Source: JBBPYC01 sp965218765
GTDB lineage: Bacteria > Pseudomonadota > Gammaproteobacteria > Burkholderiales > Burkholderiaceae_C
Assembly (NCBI GenBank): GCA_965218765.1
Contig: CBDCLU010000002.1
Location: 186,001-250,000 of the forward strand
Direction: 5' to 3'
DNA: 64,000 bases
In this document: positions 25,351 to 33,977 of the stretch, piece after piece
How the letters are laid out: every line of letters begins with the position of its first letter
Numbering within the stretch: the stretch's first letter is position 1
The notes under the pieces: model-generated
Databases searched by the model: none
What the model was told of the DNA's origin: nothing
The model's input: only the letters and a program-made list of their open reading frames with translations
Made by a program: the position numbers and the translations under genes

Positions 25351-26211
25351 ATGACCACGAACGACGGCTTCATCGCACCCGCAGCGCGCTGCGCCAGGGT
25401 GCTCAGCATCGCCGGCTCCGACAGCGGCGGCGGCGCCGGCATCCAGGCCGATCTGAAAACCGCTGCCGCTTTAGGCTGCTACGGCATGACCGCGATCACC
25501 GCGATCACCGCGCAGAACACGCAGGGCGTGCGCGCAATCCAGCCGTTGCCGCCCGAGCTGCTTGCGCAGCAGATCGATGCGGTGGTGGAGGACATCGGTG
25601 TCGATGCGGTCAAGATCGGCATGCTGCACGACGCGGCGGTGGTGCGCGTGGTGGCAGCCGCGATCCGGCGGCATCGATTGCCGAGCGTCGTGCTGGACCC
25701 GGTGATGGTGGCCACCAGCGGCGACCGGCTCATTGCGCCGGACACTGCCGCGGTGCTGGTGCGCGAGCTGTTTCCGCTCGCCACGCTGGTCACGCCGAAC
25801 CTCGATGAAGCCGCCTGGCTGCTGGACCGACCGCTCACCGATGCTGCGCAACTCGATCAGGCCGCACGCGACCTGCTCGCGCTCGGCGCTTCAGCTGTGT
25901 TGCTCAAGGGCGGCCATCTGCCCGGACCGCAGGTGGTGGATGTGCTGCTGCAGTCCGCTGCGTTCGATGCGCCGCGGCACTGGCACGATCAGCGCATCGC
26001 CAGCCGCAATACGCACGGCACCGGTTGCACATTGTCCACCGCGATCGCTTGCGGACTGGCGCTCGGCCGACCGCTGACCGACGCGGTCGATTGCGCACGC
26101 GCTTACATGCGGCAGGCGCTGCTGGCCGGCGCCGACCTGCGCGTCGGCCACGGCCATGGCCCGCTGAACCACGGCTTTGCGCCGCAGTCAACGCGCCGGT
26201 TGCCGCTCTAG
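25351..26211 (+). CDS. thiD: Hydroxymethylpyrimidine/phosphomethylpyrimidine kinase
   Basis: A 286-residue ribokinase-family enzyme matching ThiD, which phosphorylates HMP and HMP-P in thiamine synthesis and salvage. It has the N-terminal motif IAGSDSGGGAGIQADLKT, DPVMVATSGDRL in mid-protein, and the anion-hole motif NTHGTGCTLSTAIA with the catalytic Asp region replaced by the normal GTGC context. The gene is convergent with the HMP transporter gene and overlaps its 3' end by 24 nt. The short gap from the IclR gene may allow co-transcription. Confidence 0.93.
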   Translation: MTTNDGFIAPAARCARVLSIAGSDSGGGAGIQADLKTAAALGCYGMTAITAITAQNTQGVRAIQPLPPELLAQQIDAVVEDIGVDAVKIGMLHDAAVVRVVAAAIRRHRLPSVVLDPVMVATSGDRLIAPDTAAVLVRELFPLATLVTPNLDEAAWLLDRPLTDAAQLDQAARDLLALGASAVLLKGGHLPGPQVVDVLLQSAAFDAPRHWHDQRIASRNTHGTGCTLSTAIACGLALGRPLTDAVDCARAYMRQALLAGADLRVGHGHGPLNHGFAPQSTRRLPL

Positions 26212-27486
26212 CTCCGGCACGCGTTGCCCGACGCTGCGCAGCAGGCTGCCGAGCAGCAGCGTCAGCGCCAGGCTCGGCAACGCCGAGCCCCAGGCCGGCC
26301 ACCACCGGGCACCCGCGTGGAAGACGGCGATACCGAGCAACCAGACGATCGCCGGCGCCCAGCGCATCGACCGCTGCGGCGGCAGGCCCGGCGCCAGTTG
26401 CGAGATCACGACGCCGAACAGCGGCACGAAGATCGAGCTGAGCAGCAACAGGAACGGCTCCAGGCTGTGCATCGGCAAGAACAGCGCCGCTGCGGTCGCG
26501 AGCACGCCAAGCCCGATGCCCGCGCCGCGCACGGGCAACCCGGCGCGCAGAAAGTTCAGCGACACCGCACCCGAATGCAGATCGCCATAAGCGTTGTCCA
26601 CCTCGTCGATCAGGATCAGGCCAAGCGCGATCAGGCCGCCTTGCGCGAGCAGCAAGGTGGCGACCAGTTCGATCCCCGGCTGCGCGGTGCTGACCACCAG
26701 CACGCCCAGCGCATAACACCAGATGTTGGCAATCGCATACCCGAGCCAGGTGCCGCGCAACGTGCCGCCGGTGCTGCGACCGAAGCGCGCGTAGTCGGCC
26801 ACGAGCGGCAGCCAGGACACCGGCATCGCGATCACCAGATCGAGCGCCGCGAGCCAGCTCATCGAGCCGTCGCCGGGCCGGTCCCAGAGCGCCTGGAAGC
26901 CTTGCGCCCAGGCCCGCGACCCGAACTGCCAGCTCAGCCATAGCAGGGACAACACGACCAGCGGCAGCCCGATGCGGCTGACAAAGCGGCGCACCAGCGT
27001 CAGCATCGAGCCGCTGGTCAGCAGCACCAGCAGCAAGCCCCAGGATAGGGTTGCGGCGATCGGCAGCCACGGTGCATCGACGCCGAACAACTGGCGTGCG
27101 ATGGCGCTGGTGCCGTCGCGCATGACGGCGATCTCGAACGCCGCCCAGCCGAGCAGTTGCAGCACGTTCAGGCCGACCGGCAGCAGCGCGAAGCGCCGGC
27201 CGAGCGCACGGCCGACCAGCGCCGAACTCGACAATCCCTCGCGACAGCCGATCGCCGCGACCCAGGCCAGCAGCCCCGCGCCGAGGATCGAGCCGGCCAC
27301 CACGACGAGCAACACACCGGGCAGGCTCAGCGCGGGCACCAGGTACGTGCCGACCTGCATCACGAGCAGGCCGACGCCGAGGCTGAACCAGAGCGCGGCG
27401 TGGTCGGAAAATCCGAACACCCGCTCGTTCAGCGGGATCGGTATGGCCGATGCGAAGCGGTCAAGGATCGATGCAGGTTTGGTCAT
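26188..27486 (-). CDS. cytX: Putative hydroxymethylpyrimidine transporter, CytX-like (NCS1 family)
   Basis: A 432-residue permease with about 12 transmembrane segments, of the cytosine/purine (NCS1) family. The N-terminal PLNERVFGFSDHAALWFSLGVGLLVMQVG is typical of CytX proteins. The assignment to HMP uptake is supported by a TPP riboswitch directly upstream on the same strand and by thiD at its 3' end: the transporter would bring HMP in for ThiD to phosphorylate. The final residues overlap the thiD 3' end in the opposite orientation. Confidence 0.85.
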   Translation of the reverse strand: MTKPASILDRFASAIPIPLNERVFGFSDHAALWFSLGVGLLVMQVGTYLVPALSLPGVLLVVVAGSILGAGLLAWVAAIGCREGLSSSALVGRALGRRFALLPVGLNVLQLLGWAAFEIAVMRDGTSAIARQLFGVDAPWLPIAATLSWGLLLVLLTSGSMLTLVRRFVSRIGLPLVVLSLLWLSWQFGSRAWAQGFQALWDRPGDGSMSWLAALDLVIAMPVSWLPLVADYARFGRSTGGTLRGTWLGYAIANIWCYALGVLVVSTAQPGIELVATLLLAQGGLIALGLILIDEVDNAYGDLHSGAVSLNFLRAGLPVRGAGIGLGVLATAAALFLPMHSLEPFLLLLSSIFVPLFGVVISQLAPGLPPQRSMRWAPAIVWLLGIAVFHAGARWWPAWGSALPSLALTLLLGSLLRSVGQRVPELERQPAR

Positions 27487-27556
27487 GATGTCGGTCCTTT
27501 GACATGCAGCAACAGGACAGCGGCGCGCGTGAGACTGCGGGGACAGCGCATTGGCG

Positions 27557-27660
27557 ACCCGCTTCCCTGCGCGAGGATTACCCCAATCAGGTTCGAAGGG
27601 ACTTTCTCAGCCGCGCATCGGGATCTTCAGGATTGATCACGGTGTGCAGCACCCCCAGCG
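27557..27660 (-). promoter_or_regulatory. TPP (THI-element) riboswitch
   Basis: On the minus strand the THI-box landmarks occur in order: GGGGGTGC near 27656-27649, GGCTGAGA, then ACCTGATTGGGGTAATCC and GCGCAGGGAAGC near 27570. These are the conserved P2/J3-2 and P4/P5 elements that bind the pyrimidine and pyrophosphate halves of thiamine diphosphate. The element lies 70 nt upstream of the CytX-like start and should turn the transporter down when TPP is abundant. The mechanism (translation or termination) was not resolved. Confidence 0.92.
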
Positions 27661-27695
27661 TGGCCCCGGCAGCAGGCCCGGAGCATCAGCAAATT

Positions 27696-28646
27696 TTAAC
27701 GAGCCGCATGCTCCGCCTCGGCCATCAGCGCGTCGAGTGCGGCTTTCGGCAGCTGGCCAGCCAGGCCGATCGCGACCAGCACCGGCAGCGCGACCGGCAC
27801 CTCGCTGAGCCGGCGCAGCGACCCATGCCGGCCCGCGAACTGCACTTCCGCCCAGGGCGCTTCATCGACCCGCAGCCAGCCTTTCATGCGCAGCACGCCG
27901 CGCGGCATCGCACGCAATGCGGTACGCAGCATATCGGCGCAGAGCGGGTTTCCGGGCCGTGCGATCCAGGTCTCGAACTGGGTGCCATGGTCATCGTGAT
28001 GCGCGGCGTGGTGGATCGAATCCTGCAAGGTCTGATCCGTTGCAAGCCTCGGACCGTCACGCAAGATGGCCGGCACCCGCGCATTCACGGTCTCATGCCG
28101 CGGCGTATCGGGCGCGACCTGATCGAGCCAGGCATGCACCCGCTGTAGCTCGGGCGTGCCCACCAGATCGGTCTTGTTGAGCACCAGCAGATCGGCCGCG
28201 CGAACCTGGCGCGCGAGCGAATCGGCCAGCGCCAGGTCGGTGGCCTGCTCACGCACGGCAGCCGCATCGACCAGCACGATCACGGCGTTCAGACTCAGCG
28301 CCGGGTCGGCACGGCCGACCTGCGCGATCTTCCACGGGTCTGATACGCCGCTGGCTTCGATCACCACCGCATCGAACGGCGGCGCGGTCTCGATCACACG
28401 GATCAGCGCGGCGGACAGATCGTCGCCGATCGAGCAGCAGACGCAGCCGTTGGACAGCGCGATCGTGTCCGCACCGCTTTGCGCGACCAGTGCAGCGTCG
28501 ATGTTGAGCGCGCCGAAATCATTCACCAGCACGGCGAGGCGCCGGCCGCGCGCGTCCCGCAGCCAGTGGTTGAGCAGCGTCGTCTTGCCGGCGCCCAGAA
28601 AGCCGCCGATCACCGTGAGCGGCAAGCGCTCTTTCCTTATCGTCAA
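27696..28646 (-). CDS. COG0523 (CobW/HypB-type) GTPase, putative metallochaperone
   Basis: A 316-residue G3E-family GTPase. Walker A GGFLGAGKTT starts near residue 14, the metal-binding GCVCC motif is at residues 67-71, IEASGVSDPWKI carries the switch region, and LNKTDLV gives guanine specificity. A His cluster (HHAAHHDDHG) near residue 220 could bind metal. The C-terminal CobW_C domain starts around residue 245. It overlaps the amidohydrolase gene by 4 nt, which suggests that it delivers metal (Zn or similar) to that enzyme; this is an inference. Confidence 0.88.
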   Translation of the reverse strand: MTIRKERLPLTVIGGFLGAGKTTLLNHWLRDARGRRLAVLVNDFGALNIDAALVAQSGADTIALSNGCVCCSIGDDLSAALIRVIETAPPFDAVVIEASGVSDPWKIAQVGRADPALSLNAVIVLVDAAAVREQATDLALADSLARQVRAADLLVLNKTDLVGTPELQRVHAWLDQVAPDTPRHETVNARVPAILRDGPRLATDQTLQDSIHHAAHHDDHGTQFETWIARPGNPLCADMLRTALRAMPRGVLRMKGWLRVDEAPWAEVQFAGRHGSLRRLSEVPVALPVLVAIGLAGQLPKAALDALMAEAEHAAR

Positions 28647-30316
28647 GGCTGGCTGCCAGGCAGCGGGACGGCCCGGCCGCCGATCACGGTGCCCGCAATG
28701 CGGATGTCTTTCAACTGGTCCGGTGCGACGCTCGTCGGGTCGTCGTCCAGCACGCAGAAATCGGCGAACTTGGCCGTTTCGATGGAGCCGATGCGGTCAT
28801 CCAGGTGCAGCGACTGCGCCGCACCGAGGGTGATCGCCTGCAGTGCATCGGCAACGCTGATGCGTTCGGCCGCGCCGAGCACCCGGCCCGACGACGTGAT
28901 GCGATTGACGGCGCACCAGGCCGTGAACAGCGGCCCGAGCGGCGTGATCGGCGCGTCCGAATGGATCGCGAGCGGCACGCCGTGCGCAAGTGCGGTGGCA
29001 CAGCCGTCCATGCGATCGGCGCGGTCCGGGCCCATCGTGAGCGTTCGGTGCGCGTCGCCCCAGTAGTAGATGTGGTTGGCGAACAGATTGACACCGATGC
29101 CGAGCGCGGCCATGCGGCGAAACTGTGCCGCATCGGCCATCTGGCAGTGCTGCAGCGTGTGGCGATGGTCACCGCGTGGGTGCTGCGCGAGCGCAGCTTC
29201 GAGTGCATCGATCGCAAGCTCGGTCGCCTCGTCGCCGTTCGTGTGGATGTGCAGTTGCAGGCCTGCTGCGTGAAAGTCGAGGATCGCTTGTTTCAGCTCG
29301 GCTGGTGGCAGGATCCAGATGCCGTTCTCACGCCCGTTGAAGTAGCCGGGCCAGCGCACCCGCGCAGTGAAGCCCTGGATGGATCCATCGGCCACGATCT
29401 TGACGGCGCCGAAATGCAGCTTCGGCGTATTGCGCTTGATCCGCTCCTTGACCCTGGCGATGCCGGCCTCGCGGTTCATGCTGCCATCCATGCTGATGAA
29501 GGCAGGCACGATGCGCACCGGAAAATCCAGCTCAGCGGTGAGCTTTTCCAGCACGCCGACGTTCTCATCCGACAGGTCGTTCACCAGATCGGTCGCCGTC
29601 GTCACGCCGGCGAGTTGCGCGATCTGGCCGAACATGCGCAAGCCGGTCTCGCTCGCGCCGGTCACGCGAAAGATGTTGCCGGTCAGCCGCGTGATCGGGA
29701 ACATTGCGGCGAACTCCTGCAGCTCGCCAGTCGGCTCGCCCTTGCTCGGGCCGTCTTCGAACTTGGCAATGCCTTCGACTTCCGTATCGCGGTCGATGCC
29801 GGCGGCCTGCAGCGCGGCCGAGTTCACGTTCATCAAATGCTGGCTCGCATGCAGGATCACGACCGGGCGGGTTGTCGATACCCGGTCCAGGTGCTGCACC
29901 GTCATGCGCTCAGTGCCGAAGAAGATCGGATCGAACCCCCAGGCCAGCAGCGGCGTCGCCGGATCGCTCATCTTCGCTTCGAGCCCTTTCAGTCGGTCAA
30001 TGACCTCATCGAAGTTCCTGCAGCCAGACCAGACCGTGCCGTCCGGCGCCGTACGCGCATGAAAGCCCGTGAACGGGAACTGCCAGAGGCCGCCGGCCAT
30101 GAGGTGCGAATGGCCTTCGACCAGACCCGGCATCAGCACCTGGTCGGCGAAGCGGTCGTCGAGCGTGAAGTCACCCCAGGCCTGCATGCTGTCCAACGAG
30201 CCGACGGCAAGCACCTTGCCGTCACGCACCGCGACGTGGGTGGCTTCGGGCTGGCGCGGGTTCATGGTGATGATCTTGCGGGCTACAAAAACATGGGTGG
30301 CGGATCGTTGCTGCAT
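28643..30316 (-). CDS. Amidohydrolase family protein, YtcJ/NfdA-like
   Basis: A 557-residue metal-dependent hydrolase of the amidohydrolase-3 type. The first metal ligands are in GLVEGHSHLM, further His ligands appear in LQLHIHTNGDEA and HRHTLQHCQM, and the late Asp is in IHSDAPITP. No signal peptide is visible. The substrate is unknown; the family includes N-substituted formamide deformylase and aryl-amide hydrolases. It is co-transcribed with, and overlaps, the COG0523 GTPase gene downstream. Confidence 0.86.
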   Translation of the reverse strand: MQQRSATHVFVARKIITMNPRQPEATHVAVRDGKVLAVGSLDSMQAWGDFTLDDRFADQVLMPGLVEGHSHLMAGGLWQFPFTGFHARTAPDGTVWSGCRNFDEVIDRLKGLEAKMSDPATPLLAWGFDPIFFGTERMTVQHLDRVSTTRPVVILHASQHLMNVNSAALQAAGIDRDTEVEGIAKFEDGPSKGEPTGELQEFAAMFPITRLTGNIFRVTGASETGLRMFGQIAQLAGVTTATDLVNDLSDENVGVLEKLTAELDFPVRIVPAFISMDGSMNREAGIARVKERIKRNTPKLHFGAVKIVADGSIQGFTARVRWPGYFNGRENGIWILPPAELKQAILDFHAAGLQLHIHTNGDEATELAIDALEAALAQHPRGDHRHTLQHCQMADAAQFRRMAALGIGVNLFANHIYYWGDAHRTLTMGPDRADRMDGCATALAHGVPLAIHSDAPITPLGPLFTAWCAVNRITSSGRVLGAAERISVADALQAITLGAAQSLHLDDRIGSIETAKFADFCVLDDDPTSVAPDQLKDIRIAGTVIGGRAVPLPGSQP

Positions 30317-30373
30317 GAGCTGGATATGTTGGATGGATGATCGGATGAAAACGGGACAGAAGTGCGTCTGGCG

Positions 30374-30724
30374 TCAGGCGGCTTCAAGCAGAAACGGCAA
30401 CCTGACCGCCTCGAACGGGAACTCGATGCGGCCGGCCGGCGTTCTCGTCACGATGCCTGCCGACAGCAGGGCCATCAGATTCGAATGCACAGCCTTCAGG
30501 TCTCGTTCGACCCGTCTCGATGCTTCACGGATCGAAATTGGCCCAGTGCCACACAGCATCTTGAGCAATTCCCAACGCTTTGCAACAAGCACTTGCCACA
30601 GCAACTCCGGCGATGCAAAAGCAATGCGCGCATCGGGCTGCGGGGCAGCCGACTTCCACGTGCGCACGAAGTCGGCCATGACGGCTGCGGGCTTCTGGAC
30701 TTCAAGCGTGATCGTGTTCATCAT
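30374..30724 (-). CDS. tumA: Antitoxin-like HTH protein (TumA / HVO_A0114 type)
   Basis: A 116-residue protein with a winged-helix segment (ISIREASRRVERDLKAVHSNLMALLSAGIV) typical of the HVO_A0114-like DNA-binding antitoxins paired with TumE toxins. Start ATG 30724 is followed by a second ATG and preceded by GGAGAGG. An upstream in-frame ATG at 30748 overlaps the toxin stop by 4 nt and is also possible. It would neutralise the upstream toxin and probably repress the pair. Confidence 0.75.
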   Translation of the reverse strand: MMNTITLEVQKPAAVMADFVRTWKSAAPQPDARIAFASPELLWQVLVAKRWELLKMLCGTGPISIREASRRVERDLKAVHSNLMALLSAGIVTRTPAGRIEFPFEAVRLPFLLEAA

Positions 30725-30744
30725 TCCACCTCTCCATCTGCCGC

Positions 30745-30999
30745 TCAAAATCCATCGATCAGTTGCTCCACAGACGCAACCGGGTAGGCCGATTCGACCC
30801 CCGCGACATGCATGTGGTCGCCCTTGCCAGCTTCGTTGTCATACTGAACTCCGCACTGGCCGCTGGCTGTAAGCGCAAGCCGATATTTATAGGAATGCGC
30901 AGAGCCCAACGCCGACGTCGGCAACTGCCACAGCACAAGTTCGGCAGCCGCACGCTCCGAACCAAGGCTGCGCCGACGCAGCAGCAACGTGGCTTTCAT
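30745..30999 (-). CDS. tumE: TumE-family (DUF6516) toxin
   Basis: An 84-residue protein that begins MKATLLLRRR and contains the family pattern GSAHSYKYRL, then YDNEAGKGDHMHV and a C-terminal SVEQLIDGF. This matches the DUF6516/TumE group of small toxins encoded upstream of an HTH antitoxin. The gene order toxin-antitoxin with tight spacing agrees. The catalytic activity of this group is not something I can derive from the sequence. Confidence 0.75.
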   Translation of the reverse strand: MKATLLLRRRSLGSERAAAELVLWQLPTSALGSAHSYKYRLALTASGQCGVQYDNEAGKGDHMHVAGVESAYPVASVEQLIDGF

Positions 31000-31026
31000 G
31001 TTGCCGATAAGGACAACAACGGTGGC

Positions 31027-32076
31027 TCAGCGCTCCGGCATCTGCAAGATCGGCCAAGGCGTCCCGCCCACGACTTCGATCCGGCGGCACCGCACCCAAT
31101 GGCCAGGCGACACCTCGCGCAAGTCCGGCAACCGTTCCCGGCAAGCCGGCTCCACGGCAGGACAGCGGCCCGCGAAGCGGCAGCCTGGCGGTGGATTGAT
31201 CGGACTCGGCGGGTCACCCGTAAGCTTGATGCGGCCCGCCGCCCGCGCGCGACCGCCATGAACCGTCGGCACCGCCGACATCAGCGCGACGCTGTATGGG
31301 TGCAGCGGATTCGCGAAGAACGCGCGGCGCGGCGCCTGCTCGACGATCTGGCCCAGGTACAGCACCGCAATGTCGTCGCAGATGTGCTCGACCACCGCCA
31401 TGTCGTGCGAGATGAACAGGTAGGTCAGCCCGAGCTCGCGCTGCAGCCGGACCAGCAGGTTCAGCACCTGCGCGCGCACCGCGACGTCGAGCGCGGAAAC
31501 CGGCTCGTCGCAGACCACCAGATCGGGCTTGGTGGCCAGCGCGCGCGCGATGTTGATGCGCTGGCGCTGGCCGCCCGAGAACTGGTGCGGAAACAGCTGC
31601 TGCTGCTCGGGCCGCAGGCCCACCTGCGTGAAGAGTTCCGTGACGCGGTCGTTGCGCTCGGCATCGGTGCCGATGGACATCAGGTCCAGCGGCGCGCGCA
31701 CGGTTGCACCGGCACGCTCGCGCGGATTGAGCGAGGAAAACGGGTCCTGAAAAATGAACTGCATGCGCCGACGCATCTGGCGCAGTGCTTCGCCTTCGAG
31801 CCGATCGAGCCGCACGTCGCCCAGCTGCATCTCGCCCGAGGTCAGCGGCGCGAGCCGCATCACGGCCAGTGCCGTCGTGGTCTTGCCGGAACCCGATTCG
31901 CCGACCACCGCGAGTGTGCTGCCGCGACGCACGCTGAATGAAACCCCATCCACGGCCTTGACCACGTCGCCGGATCGCTTGATCGGGAAATGCACTTTGA
32001 GGTCGCGCACGGACAGCAGTGGCCTGGCCGACGCCTCGTCGGCCGATCGGTGAGGAGACTCCAACAGCGCGCTCAT
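31027..32076 (-). CDS. Oligopeptide-type ABC transporter ATPase (OppF/DppF-like)
   Basis: A 349-residue ATPase. Walker A GESGSGKTT is near residue 62, the signature FSGGQRQRINIARAL near 170 and Walker B VVCDEPVSALD near 190. The C-terminal oligo_HPY extension has the FeS-like Cys cluster seen in OppD/F (CRFAGRCPAVEPACRE). Internal ATG 32076 starts at MSALLESPHR and overlaps the stop of the partner ATPase gene. Last gene of a five-gene peptide-type ABC operon. Confidence 0.9.
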   Translation of the reverse strand: MSALLESPHRSADEASARPLLSVRDLKVHFPIKRSGDVVKAVDGVSFSVRRGSTLAVVGESGSGKTTTALAVMRLAPLTSGEMQLGDVRLDRLEGEALRQMRRRMQFIFQDPFSSLNPRERAGATVRAPLDLMSIGTDAERNDRVTELFTQVGLRPEQQQLFPHQFSGGQRQRINIARALATKPDLVVCDEPVSALDVAVRAQVLNLLVRLQRELGLTYLFISHDMAVVEHICDDIAVLYLGQIVEQAPRRAFFANPLHPYSVALMSAVPTVHGGRARAAGRIKLTGDPPSPINPPPGCRFAGRCPAVEPACRERLPDLREVSPGHWVRCRRIEVVGGTPWPILQMPER

Positions 32077-33080
32077 GCGGCGGCCACCTCGGCACGCATG
32101 TCGAGCAGCCAGCACGCCGCGCCGTGGCCGCCCCCCGCCTGGATCAGCGGCGGCACCTCGGTCGCACAGCGCGGCATCGCATGCGGGCAGCGCTCGCGAA
32201 ATGCACAGCCGCTACCGAGTTCCCAGATCGATGGCACCACGCCGCTGATCTCGACCAGCTCGGCGCGCTCGGCCTGCTGGCTGCTGCCGAGCGCAGGCAG
32301 GCAGTCGATCAGGCCCTGCGTATACGGGTGCTGCGGACTCGACAGCACCTCCTCGCACGTGCCCTGTTCGATCACGCGGCCCGCATACATCACCATGACG
32401 CGGTCGGCCATCTCGGCCACCGCCCCCATGTCGTGCGTGATCAGCATCACGGCGGTGCCGTTCTCGCGCTGCAAGTCGCGCAGCAGGTCGAAGATCTGCG
32501 CCTGCACCGTCACGTCAAGCGCGGTGGTCGGCTCATCGGCGATCAGGATGTCAGGCCGGCAGGCGAGCGCTATTGCGATCATCACGCGCTGGCGCATGCC
32601 ACCGGAGAGCTGGTGCGGGTACTCGTCGACCCGGCGTTCCGGTGCGGGAATGCCGACGTGGCGCAGCATTTCGATCGCGCGGTCCCGTGCCTGCGCAGCG
32701 TCCAGCCCCGCATGCAGCCTGAGCGATTCGCCGATCTGGTCGCCGACCGGGAACACCGGATTCAGCGACGTCATCGGCTCCTGAAAGATCATCGAGATGC
32801 GATTGCCGCGCACGTCACGCATGCGTGCTTCGGTCGCATCGAGCAGGTTCTCGCCCTGGAAGAACACGCGGCCGCTGCTGATGCGCCCAGGTGGCGATGG
32901 GATCAGCCGCAGCAGCGCGAGCGCCGTCATGCTCTTGCCGCAGCCGGACTCGCCGACCACGCAGAGCGTCTCGCCGCCGTGCAGCTGAAAGTCCACGCCG
33001 TTGAGCACCAGCGCGGCGCCGCGGCGTGTCTTGAATTCAACCCGCAGGTCTTCGACTGCAAGCAACGGTTGCTTCATCAT
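32073..33080 (-). CDS. Oligopeptide-type ABC transporter ATPase (OppD/DppD-like)
   Basis: A 335-residue ATPase. Walker A GESGCGKSM is near residue 43, the signature LSGGMRQRVMIAIALA near 158 and Walker B ILIADEPTTALDV. The C-terminal oligo_HPY domain has CAFRERCPHAMPRC. The start ATG (33080, followed by a second ATG) overlaps the permease stop by 4 nt. It works with the OppF-like ATPase as a heterodimer under the two permeases. Confidence 0.9.
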   Translation of the reverse strand: MMKQPLLAVEDLRVEFKTRRGAALVLNGVDFQLHGGETLCVVGESGCGKSMTALALLRLIPSPPGRISSGRVFFQGENLLDATEARMRDVRGNRISMIFQEPMTSLNPVFPVGDQIGESLRLHAGLDAAQARDRAIEMLRHVGIPAPERRVDEYPHQLSGGMRQRVMIAIALACRPDILIADEPTTALDVTVQAQIFDLLRDLQRENGTAVMLITHDMGAVAEMADRVMVMYAGRVIEQGTCEEVLSSPQHPYTQGLIDCLPALGSSQQAERAELVEISGVVPSIWELGSGCAFRERCPHAMPRCATEVPPLIQAGGGHGAACWLLDMRAEVAAA

Positions 33081-33970
33081 CGCTCTCGCAACTTTGGATT
33101 CAGCGCGTCGTTGAGCCCGTCGCCGATCAGGCTCACGGCCAGCACCGTGACGAAGATCGCCGCACCGGGAAACGCGACCGCCCACCAGCTCGTCAGCACG
33201 TACTGGCGGCTTGAGCCGATCATCAGGCCCCAGCTCATCTGATTCGGATCGCCCAGGCCGAGGAACGACAGGCCGGCCTGAAACAGGATCGCACCGCCCA
33301 CGGCCAGGGTGGCCGAGACGATCAACGGCGGCAACGCATTGGGCAGGATCACCTGCCACATGATGCGCGCGTCGCCCGCGCCGATCGAGCGTTCGGCGCG
33401 TACGAAGTCCAGGCCTTTGACCTTCAAGAATTCGGCGCGCGTGAGCCGCGCGGTGCTCGGCCAGATCACGATGCCGATCGCAATCGTCACGGTCAGCAGG
33501 GTCGGCGAGAACAGCGTGACGATCACCATCGCAAACAGCAGCGCAGGCAGCACCTGAAAGAACTCGGTGATGCGCATCAGCACCGCATCGACCTTGCCGC
33601 CGTAGTAGCCGGCAAATGCGCCCACGGTGATGCCGATCACGACCGACAGCAGCGCGGCGACGGCACCCACCACCAGCGTCGCGCGGCCACCATAGATCAG
33701 CGTGGTCAGCACATCGCGGCCGAGATAATCGGTGCCGAGCCAGGCATCTTCGGTGAACGGTGCGGTCAGCGGCGCCCAGCGGATTTCGAACGGATCGGCC
33801 GGGTAGAGGATGGGGCCGAAGATCGAGACGAGCAGGATCAGCCCCAAGATCAGCATGCCGGCGATCGCCGACGGATTGCGCAGGAACATCCGTGCAGCTT
33901 CGACGCTCGGATGCTCGACTTTGGCAAGCGGTGCTGCAGCGGCGGGCAGCACGGGGAGGGGAGTGCTCAT
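33077..33970 (-). CDS. Peptide-type ABC transporter permease (DppC-like)
   Basis: A 297-residue permease with an N-terminal OppC_N segment, about six membrane helices and the EAA loop ERSIGAGDARIMWQVILPNALPPLIV. The typical motif LGTDYLGRDVLTTLIYGGR follows the first periplasmic loop. Internal ATG 33970 (MSTPLPVLP) was chosen; the longer reading adds a charged stretch. Overlaps the OppD-like gene by 4 nt. Confidence 0.9.
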   Translation of the reverse strand: MSTPLPVLPAAAAPLAKVEHPSVEAARMFLRNPSAIAGMLILGLILLVSIFGPILYPADPFEIRWAPLTAPFTEDAWLGTDYLGRDVLTTLIYGGRATLVVGAVAALLSVVIGITVGAFAGYYGGKVDAVLMRITEFFQVLPALLFAMVIVTLFSPTLLTVTIAIGIVIWPSTARLTRAEFLKVKGLDFVRAERSIGAGDARIMWQVILPNALPPLIVSATLAVGGAILFQAGLSFLGLGDPNQMSWGLMIGSSRQYVLTSWWAVAFPGAAIFVTVLAVSLIGDGLNDALNPKLRER

Positions 33971-33977
33971 GAGCTTG

